From the NCBI RefSeq assembly GCF_028767185.1, contig NZ_JARACK010000002.1, forward strand, positions 351,178-415,177: a stretch of 64,000 nt of DNA, in the 5' to 3' direction. The notes beneath the pieces were generated by a model, which was given only the letters and a program-made list of their open reading frames with translations, had not been told where the DNA came from and made no database searches. Both the position numbers and the translations under genes were made by a program. Position 1 is the stretch's first letter; every line of letters begins with the position of its first letter. Source of the stretch: Mangrovimonas aestuarii. GTDB taxonomy: Bacteria; Bacteroidota; Bacteroidia; Flavobacteriales; Flavobacteriaceae. Below are positions 23,287 through 32,978 of the stretch, piece by piece.

Positions 23287-25009
23287 TTATGCGCGAAGAA
23301 GTAATTTCAATATCTGCATGCGCCCAACTTTCCTTGATAGAGGCTTCAATAATTGAAAGGTTTTCTTGATCATTTAATTTTTGGTATGCTATTTTTAAAC
23401 CATGCTGCGCCCATCCGTTTTTAGGGAGGCGTTTTAGATCTTGATTGTAGGTTTTAATGGCGTTTTTATATTTTCCCGCTTCAAGTTGAACAGCTCCTAG
23501 ATGATGTCGCACTGAGAAGAACCAGTCTGGTGGTTCGTCATAGTTAAGTTGGTCTTCAATAGCTGCTGCTTCTTTTAAAAGCACAATGCTGTCATCGAAG
23601 TGTTTTTGACTGGCTAAAATTTCCGCTTTTAGAATTCTCCTGGCAATTTGCATTAGTGTATACACGGAGTTTAAATCCCAAATGGTAACTTCTTTCAAGT
23701 TCTCGTTAGCTGATAGTTTTTCCAATTCATTAAGTTCTTTTTTCGCCGAATCAATATCATTCTTTCCCAAAAAAGCCATACCTCTTGCGTAATGCCTGAC
23801 AGCTGTAGGGTAAGGTAAGTCATAGGTTTTTAAGTCTGAGTTTAGAATATCATCCCATTTTCCCAATTTCACATTTACGTAATATGGAATAACATAGTAG
23901 TGTTGAAGGGTCCCCCATCCAGGAGTTTTCATAATTTCCGGATGAACATGTTCTGATACTTTATTGGCTCCAACTAAAGCCCATTTACTATTTCCTTCTA
24001 AGGTTGCCGTTGCTGCCATGAAGTGATAATTATGTGGATAATAAGCTAGAGGGTAGGTTCCTTGTGCATGACACAAGGTTACGTAGGTACTATCAACTTT
24101 TACAGCATTTATGTTGGCCAAAGTACCTTTATGATAATCACCCGTTCTGATATACACATGAGAAGGCATATGAACCAAATGACCAGAACCAGAAACCAAG
24201 CCTTTATCAAAAACGTTCGCAGAAGCATAAGCGCGTTCAGGAGTGTTCGAAGCCTCGACTGCATGAATATAAAAGTGATGGGCACCAGGGTGTTTTGGGT
24301 TTTTTTCTATAATTTCTTCCAAGGTGTTTACTATTTCTCCAGTCCATGGTTTTGGTTTGCCTTTTTTATCGAATAGGTCCCAAGGGTGCAAATCCATAAG
24401 GGACTCTACATACATTGTTTTGATGTCCAAATCATCAGGATAGGTTTTACTAACCAATTTCATGGTCTCACTATAGGCTTTGTCCAATGAGCTTCTGTCT
24501 TCTGGTGGAATTTCAACATAACGTCTAGACATGGCATTAATTAAATCTTTTTCTTTTTGGGATGCATTTTCGGCTAACGATTTAGCTTTTTGTATCGCTT
24601 TGAACGCTCGTTCGTAATTATCGGGTTCCATTCCAGCATTGTAATTGGGGCCTAAAACATAGGCGTATCCCCAATAGCACATGGCGCAATCTGGGTCAAG
24701 TTTTGTAGCGTAATAAAATGATCGAGCTGCCTCAGCATGGTTGAACCCGTAAGCAAGAACAAGCCCTTGGTTGAAATATTTCTGGGCTTCAGGGTTATTG
24801 GTTGATATTGGATAGTTAATAGCATCTAAACCATCAAATAAAGGGGCTTTACTGTTAGTTGAATACCAAAGTGTGTCTGTGGTTGCTGGCGCACAAGAGT
24901 ATTTTGAAGCTATTTCCTGTGTTTTGGTATTAGGTGTACTATCTTTTTTTTCTTGTTTGCATCCAAATGCTAATAAAAGAATACAAATTATAGTTACAGT
25001 AATTTTCAT
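23282..25009 (-). CDS. TPR-repeat lipoprotein
   Basis: A 575-residue protein with a lipoprotein signal (ILLLAFGCKQE, lipid-modified Cys17), so it should be anchored in a membrane facing the periplasm or outside. The body is helical with several TPR-like units: AQKYFNQGLVLAYGFNHAE with LDPDCAMCYWG near residue 90-115, and PKHPGAHHFYIHAVE, and C-terminal AGKYKNAIKTYNQDLKRLP. Conserved histidine-rich stretches (HLVHMPSHVYIRTGDY) are typical of a tetratricopeptide family widespread in Bacteroidota and other Gram-negatives. Function unknown. Convergent with lpd. Confidence 0.85.
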   Translation of the reverse strand: MKITVTIICILLLAFGCKQEKKDSTPNTKTQEIASKYSCAPATTDTLWYSTNSKAPLFDGLDAINYPISTNNPEAQKYFNQGLVLAYGFNHAEAARSFYYATKLDPDCAMCYWGYAYVLGPNYNAGMEPDNYERAFKAIQKAKSLAENASQKEKDLINAMSRRYVEIPPEDRSSLDKAYSETMKLVSKTYPDDLDIKTMYVESLMDLHPWDLFDKKGKPKPWTGEIVNTLEEIIEKNPKHPGAHHFYIHAVEASNTPERAYASANVFDKGLVSGSGHLVHMPSHVYIRTGDYHKGTLANINAVKVDSTYVTLCHAQGTYPLAYYPHNYHFMAATATLEGNSKWALVGANKVSEHVHPEIMKTPGWGTLQHYYVIPYYVNVKLGKWDDILNSDLKTYDLPYPTAVRHYARGMAFLGKNDIDSAKKELNELEKLSANENLKEVTIWDLNSVYTLMQIARRILKAEILASQKHFDDSIVLLKEAAAIEDQLNYDEPPDWFFSVRHHLGAVQLEAGKYKNAIKTYNQDLKRLPKNGWAQHGLKIAYQKLNDQENLSIIEASIKESWAHADIEITSSRIK

Positions 25010-25133
25010 AAGGCAAGGGTTTTATTTCCAAGGCTTTAACACTTAAAGATACAAAATATCTGTTTTTATAAATTGTTTGTTTTTGTTAGAAATCAGAATG
25101 TTATTATACCGATTTCTTTGGTTGTATGGGTTT

Positions 25134-25164
25134 TTGGCAAAACCAGCATTAATTCGGTAATTTG
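25134..25164 (+). promoter_or_regulatory. Promoter of pabB
   Basis: TTG at 25134-25136 and TAATTTG at 25158-25164 are 21 bp apart, a fair match to the Bacteroidota promoter. The predicted start of transcription is about 15 bp before the TTG start codon at 25185. Confidence 0.45.
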
Positions 25165-25184
25165 TTATTTAATTTCAATGTCAT

Positions 25185-26477
25185 TTGCGAACCGATTATA
25201 CTCATACCGTAAAGTATATTACTCAGTTTAAAGAAAAGTTATTGTTATGGAGTAAACACTATAAAGAGGTGGTTTGGCTTGATTCCAATAACTACCAACA
25301 AATGCATACCAGTTATGATGCAGTATTGGCAATTGGGGCGCATAATAAATTGGAAATGGGTTATACTGGCGCATTTTCTGCTCTAGAGGAATACCAACAG
25401 AAGACTAAAGACTGGTTGTTTGGCTATTTATCCTATGACTTAAAAAATGATGTTGAAAAGCTAGAATCCAACAACGATGATGGATTACAGTTTCCAGAAC
25501 TTTTCTTTTTTCAGCCTAAAAAGCTATTCTTCATTAAAGGAAATGAGGTTACTATTAAATATTTATTGTCTGCATCTGATGAAATTAAGGAGGACTTAAA
25601 AGCTATAGATAAGCAAGAAGTTGACGAGGCTAAAACACCAACTAGACCAATAAAGATTAAGCTCAAAATTCACAAGGACGAGTATTGTGATAAGGTAGGG
25701 CAGATGTTAGCGCATATCTATCGAGGAGATATTTACGAGGCTAATTTTTGCCAAGAGTTTTATTCTGAAAATGCCACAATAGCTCCTTTGCAAACGTATT
25801 TTAAACTCAATCAAATATCGCGACCACCTTTTGCAACGTTTTTAAGAAATGATGATAAATATCTTTTATCGGCATCGCCAGAGCGTTATATAAAGAAAGA
25901 GGGAGAAACTATAATTTCACAACCTATTAAAGGAACTGCAAAAAGGGCAGAAACTCTAAATGAAGATGTTCATTTAAAAGTAGCTCTAAGCCAAGACGAA
26001 AAGGAGCGTAGCGAGAATATAATGATTGTCGATTTGGTACGTAACGACCTTTCCAAAACAGCTCAAAAGGGAAGTGTTATTGTAGAAGAGCTATGTAAAA
26101 TTTATACGTTTAAGCAGGTACATCAAATGATTTCTACTGTTGTTTCTAAAGTTAGACCTGAGTTTTCACCGGTGGAAGTTATCAGAACGACATTTCCTAT
26201 GGGAAGTATGACCGGAGCACCTAAAATATCGGCCATGAAAATCATAGAAAAACTCGAATCTACTAAACGAGGATTGTATTCAGGAGCAGTAGGTTATTTT
26301 ACTCCTGAAGGTGATTTCGATTTCAATGTGGTAATCAGAAGTATTCTTTATAATCAAACTAACAAATATGTGTCTTATAGTGTCGGTGGAGCCATTACAG
26401 CTAAAAGCGACCCTATTAAGGAATATGAGGAATGCTTAATTAAAGCCAAGGCTATGAGAGATGTTCTGGAAAGCTAA
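25185..26477 (+). CDS. pabB: Aminodeoxychorismate synthase component I
   Basis: A 430-residue chorismate-utilising enzyme that makes 4-amino-4-deoxychorismate for folate. The catalytic lysine motif PIKGT is the PabB form (anthranilate synthase has PIAGT), and the other family segments are present: LSASPERY, ENIMIVDLVRNDL, and TTFPMGSMTGAPKISAM. The N-terminal half is the partly conserved regulatory lobe. The start is TTG at 25185, since the frame has no ATG upstream and the residues MRTDY fit the family. No glutaminase subunit is adjacent. Confidence 0.9.
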   Translation: MRTDYTHTVKYITQFKEKLLLWSKHYKEVVWLDSNNYQQMHTSYDAVLAIGAHNKLEMGYTGAFSALEEYQQKTKDWLFGYLSYDLKNDVEKLESNNDDGLQFPELFFFQPKKLFFIKGNEVTIKYLLSASDEIKEDLKAIDKQEVDEAKTPTRPIKIKLKIHKDEYCDKVGQMLAHIYRGDIYEANFCQEFYSENATIAPLQTYFKLNQISRPPFATFLRNDDKYLLSASPERYIKKEGETIISQPIKGTAKRAETLNEDVHLKVALSQDEKERSENIMIVDLVRNDLSKTAQKGSVIVEELCKIYTFKQVHQMISTVVSKVRPEFSPVEVIRTTFPMGSMTGAPKISAMKIIEKLESTKRGLYSGAVGYFTPEGDFDFNVVIRSILYNQTNKYVSYSVGGAITAKSDPIKEYEECLIKAKAMRDVLES

Positions 26478-26479
26478 TT

Positions 26480-27169
26480 TCATCCTACGTGCGACCTAAA
26501 TTGTTTCTTTATTTCAATTAAGATATTTTCAACACGCGATGTTTCTATACGTTTTATTTTAGCAATATCGTCATAGCTTAGTTTACCAATAATATATAGG
26601 TCAACAATATTAGATACTCGTAATGGTAGCCAATGGTAAAACTTACTCATTATTTTTTGAGTAGTTTCTTCAGATTCATGGGAGATATCCATTTCTTGAA
26701 GTACCTGTTGGTTGTAGTCAGAGAAAAGGTATGTTGTGTTATTGTTGTCCTGATGATAGGAGATATCATCTAAATCTTCCTGCATCACATAGTCCATATC
26801 AGAGTCCATAGTGTATTCTTCTTCCATTAGCTTAAGTTCTTCATTGAGGATTTTACTGGTACTGATGGTTTTTTTATGAAACCCTTCTTTTTTAATTAAT
26901 TCGTTTATGTGATCATCTACGATTTCGAATAAGTGTAACTTAATTAAATCTAGTTCACATTCTGGATCGTAACCTTTGTCATAAAGTTTTATGATGCAAT
27001 CATCTACTACATCATTCGATGAATACATGTTCTTTGGTAATACGCCAATTGACTCGGCTACATTAAGACGGTGTTTCGCGTAGGGATGTAAATATTGCAC
27101 CACGTTGAGCACTTTTTTGTCAAACGCGGTTTGTGACGATTTATCCTGTAATTGTTTAAGTGAAGCCAT
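26480..27169 (-). CDS. Sigma-70-like protein
   Basis: A 229-residue acidic protein; I start it at ATG 27169 (MASLKQLQDK) rather than an upstream ATG at 27208. The N-terminal 90 residues (SSNDVVDDCIIKLYDKG) recall sigma region 2 in a degenerate form, and the C-terminal 45 residues (PLRVSNIVDLYIIGKLSYDDIAKI with the recognition helix ETSRVENILIEIKKQ) are like region 4. A long acidic linker lies between. It could be a divergent sigma factor or a regulator derived from one; promoter specificity is unknown. Divergent from tilS and convergent with pabB. Confidence 0.65.
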   Translation of the reverse strand: MASLKQLQDKSSQTAFDKKVLNVVQYLHPYAKHRLNVAESIGVLPKNMYSSNDVVDDCIIKLYDKGYDPECELDLIKLHLFEIVDDHINELIKKEGFHKKTISTSKILNEELKLMEEEYTMDSDMDYVMQEDLDDISYHQDNNNTTYLFSDYNQQVLQEMDISHESEETTQKIMSKFYHWLPLRVSNIVDLYIIGKLSYDDIAKIKRIETSRVENILIEIKKQFRSHVG

Positions 27170-27266
27170 AGTTAGGTAAGCTATAAGTGTTAAACATCTC
27201 ATTTTCAATCAGAATATACGAAAAATGCACCATATTTTGATAAATATTTATCATGTTGATTTCAAA

Positions 27267-27296
27267 TTGTTTATGGAATTCAAAATTGTATATTTG
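27267..27296 (+). promoter_or_regulatory. Promoter of tilS (possible leaderless start)
   Basis: TTG (27267-27269), 19 bp spacer and TATATTTG (27289-27296) match the Bacteroidota promoter consensus exactly. Transcription should begin about 4-7 bp after the TTTG, at 27300-27303, which is where the ATG of tilS (27302) lies. The message would have almost no leader. Confidence 0.7.
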
Positions 27297-27301
27297 GGGG
27301 T

Positions 27302-28618
27302 ATGCAAAAAGCCTTTCAGAATCATATAAATTCAAGCTTTCCCTTTTTGAAAAAAGCAAAGTTATTACTCGCTGTATCTGGTGGAGTGGATAGTGTGGTT
27401 TTAGTGCATTTATGTTCTAATGCAAAATTGAATATTGCATTAGCACATTGTAATTTTGGTTTAAGAGGAGAGGAGAGCGAAGCCGATGAGGAATTCGTTT
27501 TGGAACTGGGGGAATCTTTAAACGTAGAAGTGTTCACTCAATTGTTCGATACTCAAGCGTATGCTAAGGAGAATAAGTTGTCAATACAAATGGCAGCACG
27601 TCAATTACGATATGATTGGTTTGAGGATCTATCTAATCAATTAAAATTCGATTATATTCTTACAGCTCATCATGCAGATGATAATCTGGAAACCTTTTTA
27701 ATCAACCTAAGTCGTGGTACTGGATTGGAAGGGCTTACTGGTATACCGTTAGTACATGGTAAAGTTGTTAGACCATTGCTTTCATTTTCACGAGATGATA
27801 TCAAAGGTTTTGCGAAAGAAAATAGTTTGCAATGGCGTGAGGATAGCAGTAATGCATTGACAAAATATTTGAGAAATAAGTTGAGGCATGATGTTGTTCC
27901 GGTTTTAAAGGAAATTAATCCTCAATTTTTGGAAAGTTTCCAAAAAACACAACAGCATTTACAGCAGTCTTCGAGAATTATAGAGGACGGGATAGATGCT
28001 GTAAAAAGTCGATTGATTATTCACGAAGATCAAAATCAAATTGTCTTTAGCGTAAATGAGCTAAAAAAGTTAAAGCATTTCAAAGCCTATCTCTATCAGT
28101 TGTTAAACGAATATGGTTTTACAGCTTGGGATGATGTTTACGATTTGGTTGATTCTCAATCTGGCAAGCAGGTTTTTTCTTCAACTCATAGGTTGCTTAA
28201 AAATAGAGAAGAACTCATTTTGACAATAAACAGTGAACAGGAAGGTAGTTTAGAGTTTTCTGTTGATGAGTCATTAAAGGAGATTCATATCCCTATAGGT
28301 GTTTTAACAATAGAAAATATAGACATTGTAGGAATTCATGAAAATAACAATATTTTTCTTGATAAAGATATGTTAAAGTTTCCGCTGCATGTTAGACAAT
28401 GGCAAAAAGGAGACTATTTTTACCCTTTCGGGATGAAAGGCAAGAAAAAGCTGAGTAAGTTCTTTAAAGATGAGAAGTTTTCGCTCATAGAAAAAGAACA
28501 GACGTGGCTTTTATGTTCTGAAAACGAAATAGTTTGGGTAATCAACCATCGTGCCGACGACCGATTCAAAATAACAGAGAAAACAACTAATATTTTAAAA
28601 ATTACAGTAAAACAATGA
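27302..28618 (+). CDS. tilS: tRNA(Ile)-lysidine synthetase TilS
   Basis: A 438-residue N-type ATP pyrophosphatase that converts C34 of tRNA-Ile (CAU) to lysidine so that AUA is read as isoleucine. The PP-loop SGGVDS is at residues 26-31, followed by ALAHCNFGLRGEES and TAHHADDNLETFLINLSRGTGLEGL, and the C-terminal TilS domain contains WQKGDYFYPFGMKGKKKLSKFF. The frame begins with the family-like MQKAFQNHI. It overlaps the DsbD gene by four bases (ATGA). An excellent promoter lies directly upstream. Confidence 0.96.
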   Translation: MQKAFQNHINSSFPFLKKAKLLLAVSGGVDSVVLVHLCSNAKLNIALAHCNFGLRGEESEADEEFVLELGESLNVEVFTQLFDTQAYAKENKLSIQMAARQLRYDWFEDLSNQLKFDYILTAHHADDNLETFLINLSRGTGLEGLTGIPLVHGKVVRPLLSFSRDDIKGFAKENSLQWREDSSNALTKYLRNKLRHDVVPVLKEINPQFLESFQKTQQHLQQSSRIIEDGIDAVKSRLIIHEDQNQIVFSVNELKKLKHFKAYLYQLLNEYGFTAWDDVYDLVDSQSGKQVFSSTHRLLKNREELILTINSEQEGSLEFSVDESLKEIHIPIGVLTIENIDIVGIHENNNIFLDKDMLKFPLHVRQWQKGDYFYPFGMKGKKKLSKFFKDEKFSLIEKEQTWLLCSENEIVWVINHRADDRFKITEKTTNILKITVKQ

Positions 28619-30594
28619 CCTCTAAGTTAACCGCACTGATTGCTTTATTTTTTATAAGTATATCTGGATTTTCACAGGTTTTTGACCCAGTAGATTGGAC
28701 TACTAGCGTAGAGAAAATTTCCGATTCTGAGTTTGAACTTACCTATACAGCAACCATAGAAGATGGATGGCACTTATATTCTCAAAATACTTATGACAGT
28801 GATTTATCTCCTATTCCTACGGAGTTTAGTTTTATGGATCAGGAAGGAAATTTTGAGTTGATAGGAAAAACTACAGAACCAGATGTTAAGCCTGTTTTTG
28901 ATGAAATCTTCCAGATGGAGGTTAAATATTTTAGTAAAAAGGCAGTATTTAGTCAGAAGATTAAACTGCTTAATCCAGAATTGAAGTCGGTTGCAGCCGA
29001 AGTATATTTTTCGGTTTGTGATGATGAAAAGTGTTTGCCACCAGATGCTGAAACTCTAACAGTAGCTTTAGAGGAAGGTGCCCAGGTAGCAACTACGGTA
29101 ATAACTGAAGTTGATGATCATAGTAAAGAACAGTCGGCTAAGTTGAATTTAGGTGTGACTGGATGGGATAAGTATGAAGTAGAAGAAGTTAAGGAAAAAA
29201 GTAACTTCACTATCTTCATTTTAGGTTTTTTAGGTGGACTTATCGCTTTGTTAACACCTTGTGTTTTCCCAATGATCCCATTGACTGTATCGTTCTTCAC
29301 CAAGAGTGCAACTAATACTCAAAAAGGACTTGCAAACTCAATACTCTATGGGTTCTTTATTTTCTTGATTTATCTATTATTGAGTTTACCATTTCACGTT
29401 TTGGATACTTTAGATCCAGAAATTCTTAATAGTATTTCTACAAACGTTACCCTAAATATTATCTTCTTTGTGATCTTCTTGGTGTTTGCTTTTTCATTCT
29501 TCGGATACTACGAATTAACGTTACCAGCGTCTTGGAGTAATGCTTTGGATAGTAAGGCAAATGCAATTGGAGGTATTATTGGAGTGTTCTTTATGGCGCT
29601 TACTTTGTCAATTGTTTCTTTCTCTTGTACCGGTCCAATTTTAGGAACATTATTGGGAAGTTCATTATCTTCTGATGGGGGAGCAACTCAGTTGACTATG
29701 GGGATGAGTGGTTTTGGATTGGCTTTGGCTTTGCCATTTACATTATTCGCTATGTTCCCAAAGTGGTTAAACTCACTTCCAAAATCAGGAGGTTGGTTAA
29801 ACACTGTAAAGGTTGTTCTTGGTTTTATAGAATTGGCTTTAGCGCTTAAGTTCCTTTCTAATGCTGATTTAGTAGAGCACTGGGGATTGGTTAAAAGAGA
29901 GTTGTTTATCGGAATATGGATTGTTATCGCAATTGGATTGGCCTTGTATTTATTCGGTAAGATTAAATTCCCTCACGATGGTCCATTGAACAAATTAAGT
30001 AAAGGTCGAATTGTAATCGGGTTAGTCACTACCGCCTTTATTTTTTACTTAATTCCAGGATTAACCAATACAAGTGCAGCAAACTTACGCTTATTGAGCG
30101 GTTTCCCGCCACCAATGTTCTATAGCTATTATGAAAAGACGTCAGATTGTCCTTTAGACCTAAACTGTTACAAAGACTTAGATGAAGGTATTGCTGCTGC
30201 TAAAGAGCAAAACAAGCCAATTATGCTGGATTTTACAGGTTGGGCTTGTGTAAACTGTAGAAAAATGGAAGAGCAGGTTTGGAGTAAACCTGACGTATAC
30301 GATATTTTAAATGATGAGTATGTTGTGATTTCATTATATGTTGATGATAAGCGACAGCTGGCAGAAGATCAACAATTCCAGTTCTTAAAACCTAGTGGTG
30401 GTGTAAAAAACATTAAGACTATAGGTGATAAGTGGGCAACCCTTCAAACCATTAACTTTAAGAATAACTCGCAACCATTTTATGTGTTGTTAGACCACAA
30501 TATGGAGTTGTTAAACCATACAACTGCTTACACTCCAGATGCAGACGATTATTTGGATTGGCTGAAAAAAGGTGTAGAGAACTTCAAGAAATAA
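28615..30594 (+). CDS. dsbD: Thiol:disulfide interchange protein DsbD/CcdA-thioredoxin fusion
   Basis: A 659-residue inner-membrane protein passing reducing power from cytoplasm to periplasm. An N-terminal signal (ends GFSQ) is followed by a beta-rich DsbD-alpha domain with paired cysteines (SVCDDEKCLPP), then about eight transmembrane helices with Cys in LLTPCVFPMIP and SFSCTGPILG, and a C-terminal thioredoxin domain with GWACVNCRKME. All three electron-transfer modules are complete. It overlaps tilS by four bases and ends at a strong hairpin. Confidence 0.93.
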   Translation: MTSKLTALIALFFISISGFSQVFDPVDWTTSVEKISDSEFELTYTATIEDGWHLYSQNTYDSDLSPIPTEFSFMDQEGNFELIGKTTEPDVKPVFDEIFQMEVKYFSKKAVFSQKIKLLNPELKSVAAEVYFSVCDDEKCLPPDAETLTVALEEGAQVATTVITEVDDHSKEQSAKLNLGVTGWDKYEVEEVKEKSNFTIFILGFLGGLIALLTPCVFPMIPLTVSFFTKSATNTQKGLANSILYGFFIFLIYLLLSLPFHVLDTLDPEILNSISTNVTLNIIFFVIFLVFAFSFFGYYELTLPASWSNALDSKANAIGGIIGVFFMALTLSIVSFSCTGPILGTLLGSSLSSDGGATQLTMGMSGFGLALALPFTLFAMFPKWLNSLPKSGGWLNTVKVVLGFIELALALKFLSNADLVEHWGLVKRELFIGIWIVIAIGLALYLFGKIKFPHDGPLNKLSKGRIVIGLVTTAFIFYLIPGLTNTSAANLRLLSGFPPPMFYSYYEKTSDCPLDLNCYKDLDEGIAAAKEQNKPIMLDFTGWACVNCRKMEEQVWSKPDVYDILNDEYVVISLYVDDKRQLAEDQQFQFLKPSGGVKNIKTIGDKWATLQTINFKNNSQPFYVLLDHNMELLNHTTAYTPDADDYLDWLKKGVENFKK

Positions 30595-30617
30595 TAACAT
30601 CTTATTACTTTGTTATG

Positions 30618-30654
30618 AAAATCGAGTCCATTTTAATGGGCTCGATTTTTTTTT
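30618..30654 (+). terminator. Intrinsic terminator after dsbD
   Basis: AAAATCGAG and CTCGATTTT pair, extended inward through TCCATT/AATGGG, and are followed by a T run: a strong rho-independent hairpin. Confidence 0.88.
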
Positions 30655-30784
30655 AAAGTAAAAAAAAAAAGACCAGTTTTCTGTCATATTATAATATGGA
30701 AATGAATAAAGGTTTATTGGGTGTTATCTTGTTGGTTTAGTGTAACTTTCTTAATTTTAATGTGTTAACCAATACTTAAATACG

Positions 30785-31150
30785 ATGAAGACTTTTAAAA
30801 TCACAAAAATTCTTATTGCCCTATTTCTTTTTGCAAGTTGTGGAGATGGTATTACAAAGGAAGGTGTATCTAGCGCCTTTTCAGATGCTCAAAAATGCCA
30901 TGAAGAATGTCGAGAAAAATCAATTCAATATGAGACTGAGTTATACCGATGCTTGGAATTGAGTGATTTTGATGAAAGTGATTGTAGAGGAGAAGATGGC
31001 ACCCTTGATTATGAGTGTATAGTAGAAGGAATTAAAGCCAGTAAGACAAAGGAGCAATCTTGTTGGGATGAATACCATAGTAAAATGGAAAGTATTAAAA
31101 CTTGCATGGATGAGTGCGATAATCAATTTAAAGCTACTTTGGAGCTATAA
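30785..31150 (+). CDS. Cysteine-rich small lipoprotein
   Basis: A 121-residue protein with a lipobox LFASC (Cys19), so membrane-anchored and outside the cytoplasm. The mature part has eight further cysteines, including two CX3C pairs, CHEEC near the start and CMDEC near the end, on helical, highly charged segments. This twin CX3C layout recalls disulfide-linked helical hairpins. I do not recognise the family. It has its own terminator on each side; the upstream neighbour is the disulfide-transfer protein DsbD, which could be coincidence. Confidence 0.75.
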   Translation: MKTFKITKILIALFLFASCGDGITKEGVSSAFSDAQKCHEECREKSIQYETELYRCLELSDFDESDCRGEDGTLDYECIVEGIKASKTKEQSCWDEYHSKMESIKTCMDECDNQFKATLEL

Positions 31151-31174
31151 ATTAGTTTTTATATTTAATTTTTA

Positions 31175-31199
31175 GGAGGGTTATTTACCCTCTTTTTTT
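31175..31199 (+). terminator. Intrinsic terminator after Cys-rich lipoprotein
   Basis: GAGGGT/ACCCTC stem with loop TATTT and a following T run. Confidence 0.8.
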
Positions 31200-31359
31200 G
31201 AGATCAAATTTTTCTAAAGCTCTTTATATGGCTTGTGCGCAGGAAAAATTTTTAATCAATTTATTGTGAAAATTTTGAAGCGCATTTCGGATGGGAAAAA
31301 TAAAACTGATTCCCTACTTGTTTATAATTTTCTTACATTTAAGTAGTTAAATCTATATT

Positions 31360-32898
31360 ATGCTCAACAAGGTTTATGGTAGCGCTGTTTTTGGAGTCGA
31401 GGCAACCACGATTACAATCGAGGTTAACATCGATAAGGGAATAGGCTATCATTTAGTTGGTTTGCCAGATAATGCCATAAGGGAAAGTAACTACCGTATA
31501 GCAGCAGCTTTAAAGAATAATGGCTATAAAATTCCTGGCAAGAAAATAACCTTGAATATGGCACCAGCCGACTTGCGAAAAGAGGGGAGTGCCTATGACC
31601 TTACACTCGCTATGGGAATTTTGGCTGCTTCCGGTCAAATTAAAGCTGGAAGTATAGAAGAATATGTAATTATGGGCGAATTGTCTTTAGATGGCAGTTT
31701 ACAGCCTATAAAAGGAGCTTTGCCAATTGCTATTAAGGCAAGAGAAGAAGGTTTTAAGGGATTTATTCTACCTGCTCAAAATGCTAAAGAGGCTGCAATT
31801 GTTGACCAACTTGAGGTTTATGGTATAGAGAATATTAGTCAGGTTATCGACTATTTTGATAATGGAGTTCCATTGAATCAAATTATCATTGATACTAGAG
31901 ATGAATTTCAAAAACATTTGGATACACCTGAATTTGATTTTGCTGATGTAAAAGGACAGGAAAGTATTAAGCGTTGTATGGAAATTGCAGCAGCAGGTGG
32001 GCATAACATTATTCTTATTGGTCCGCCTGGTGCGGGAAAGACCATGTTGGCAAAGCGGCTTCCCAGTATTTTACCACCAATGACTTTGCATGAGGCATTA
32101 GAGACTACTAAAATACATTCTGTAGTTGGCAGGGTTAAGGAACATGGTGGTTTATTGGCTCAACGGCCTTTTAGGTCTCCTCATCATACAATTTCGGATG
32201 TTGCCTTGGTTGGAGGCGGAACGTATCCGCAGCCAGGTGAAATTTCATTGGCACATAATGGGGTATTGTTCTTGGATGAACTCCCGGAATTTAAACGAAC
32301 GGTACTGGAAGTAATGCGCCAACCGTTGGAGGATAGAGATGTAACAATTTCCAGAGCAAAATTTACGGTTACTTATCCTTCCTCATTTATGCTAGTAGCT
32401 AGTATGAATCCCAGTCCTAGTGGGTATTTTAATGATGGTGATTCTCCAGTGACATCATCACCGGCAGAAATGCAAAGGTATCTGAGTAGGGTTTCTGGGC
32501 CTTTGCTGGATCGTATTGATATACATATTGAAGTAACACCAGTGCCTTTTGAAAAACTTTCAGACGATAGAAGAGGAGAACCTTCAAATGAAATAAGAAA
32601 ACGGGTTACAGAAGCACGTAAACGTCAAACTAGACGTTTTGAAGTTTTTGAAACTGTACATTATAACGCTCAAATGAGCACAAAACAAATTAGGGAATAC
32701 TGTAAGTTGGATGAAGCATCGAAAGAACTGCTAAAAACCGCTATGGAACGTTTGAATCTTTCAGCACGGGCTTACGATAGAATTCTAAAAGTAGCCAGAA
32801 CGATAGCTGATTTGGAAGCTACAGAGCAAATTAATGGTGCTCACATAAGTGAGGCTATTCAGTATAGAAGTTTAGATAGGGAAGGATGGTTAGGGTAA
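31360..32898 (+). CDS. comM: YifB/ComM-type Mg-chelatase-like ATPase
   Basis: A 512-residue AAA+ protein of the YifB/ComM family. The N-terminal ChlI-like (Lon-protease-related) domain ends near residue 180, and the AAA+ core has Walker A GPPGAGKTML, the insert FRSPHHTISD, Walker B GVLFLDELPEF and sensor segment ASMNPSPSGYF. In other bacteria ComM is a branch-migration helicase promoting DNA integration during natural transformation; whether this organism is transformable is not visible here. It has no operon partner, being about 160 bp from the lipoprotein terminator. Confidence 0.93.
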   Translation: MLNKVYGSAVFGVEATTITIEVNIDKGIGYHLVGLPDNAIRESNYRIAAALKNNGYKIPGKKITLNMAPADLRKEGSAYDLTLAMGILAASGQIKAGSIEEYVIMGELSLDGSLQPIKGALPIAIKAREEGFKGFILPAQNAKEAAIVDQLEVYGIENISQVIDYFDNGVPLNQIIIDTRDEFQKHLDTPEFDFADVKGQESIKRCMEIAAAGGHNIILIGPPGAGKTMLAKRLPSILPPMTLHEALETTKIHSVVGRVKEHGGLLAQRPFRSPHHTISDVALVGGGTYPQPGEISLAHNGVLFLDELPEFKRTVLEVMRQPLEDRDVTISRAKFTVTYPSSFMLVASMNPSPSGYFNDGDSPVTSSPAEMQRYLSRVSGPLLDRIDIHIEVTPVPFEKLSDDRRGEPSNEIRKRVTEARKRQTRRFEVFETVHYNAQMSTKQIREYCKLDEASKELLKTAMERLNLSARAYDRILKVARTIADLEATEQINGAHISEAIQYRSLDREGWLG

Positions 32899-32978
32899 TT
32901 TCTCTTTTAGTTTTTTTTAATTACCTGTTTGTCAGTTTTTTACTAAATTCAATATTTATTAACCATAAAATACATATT

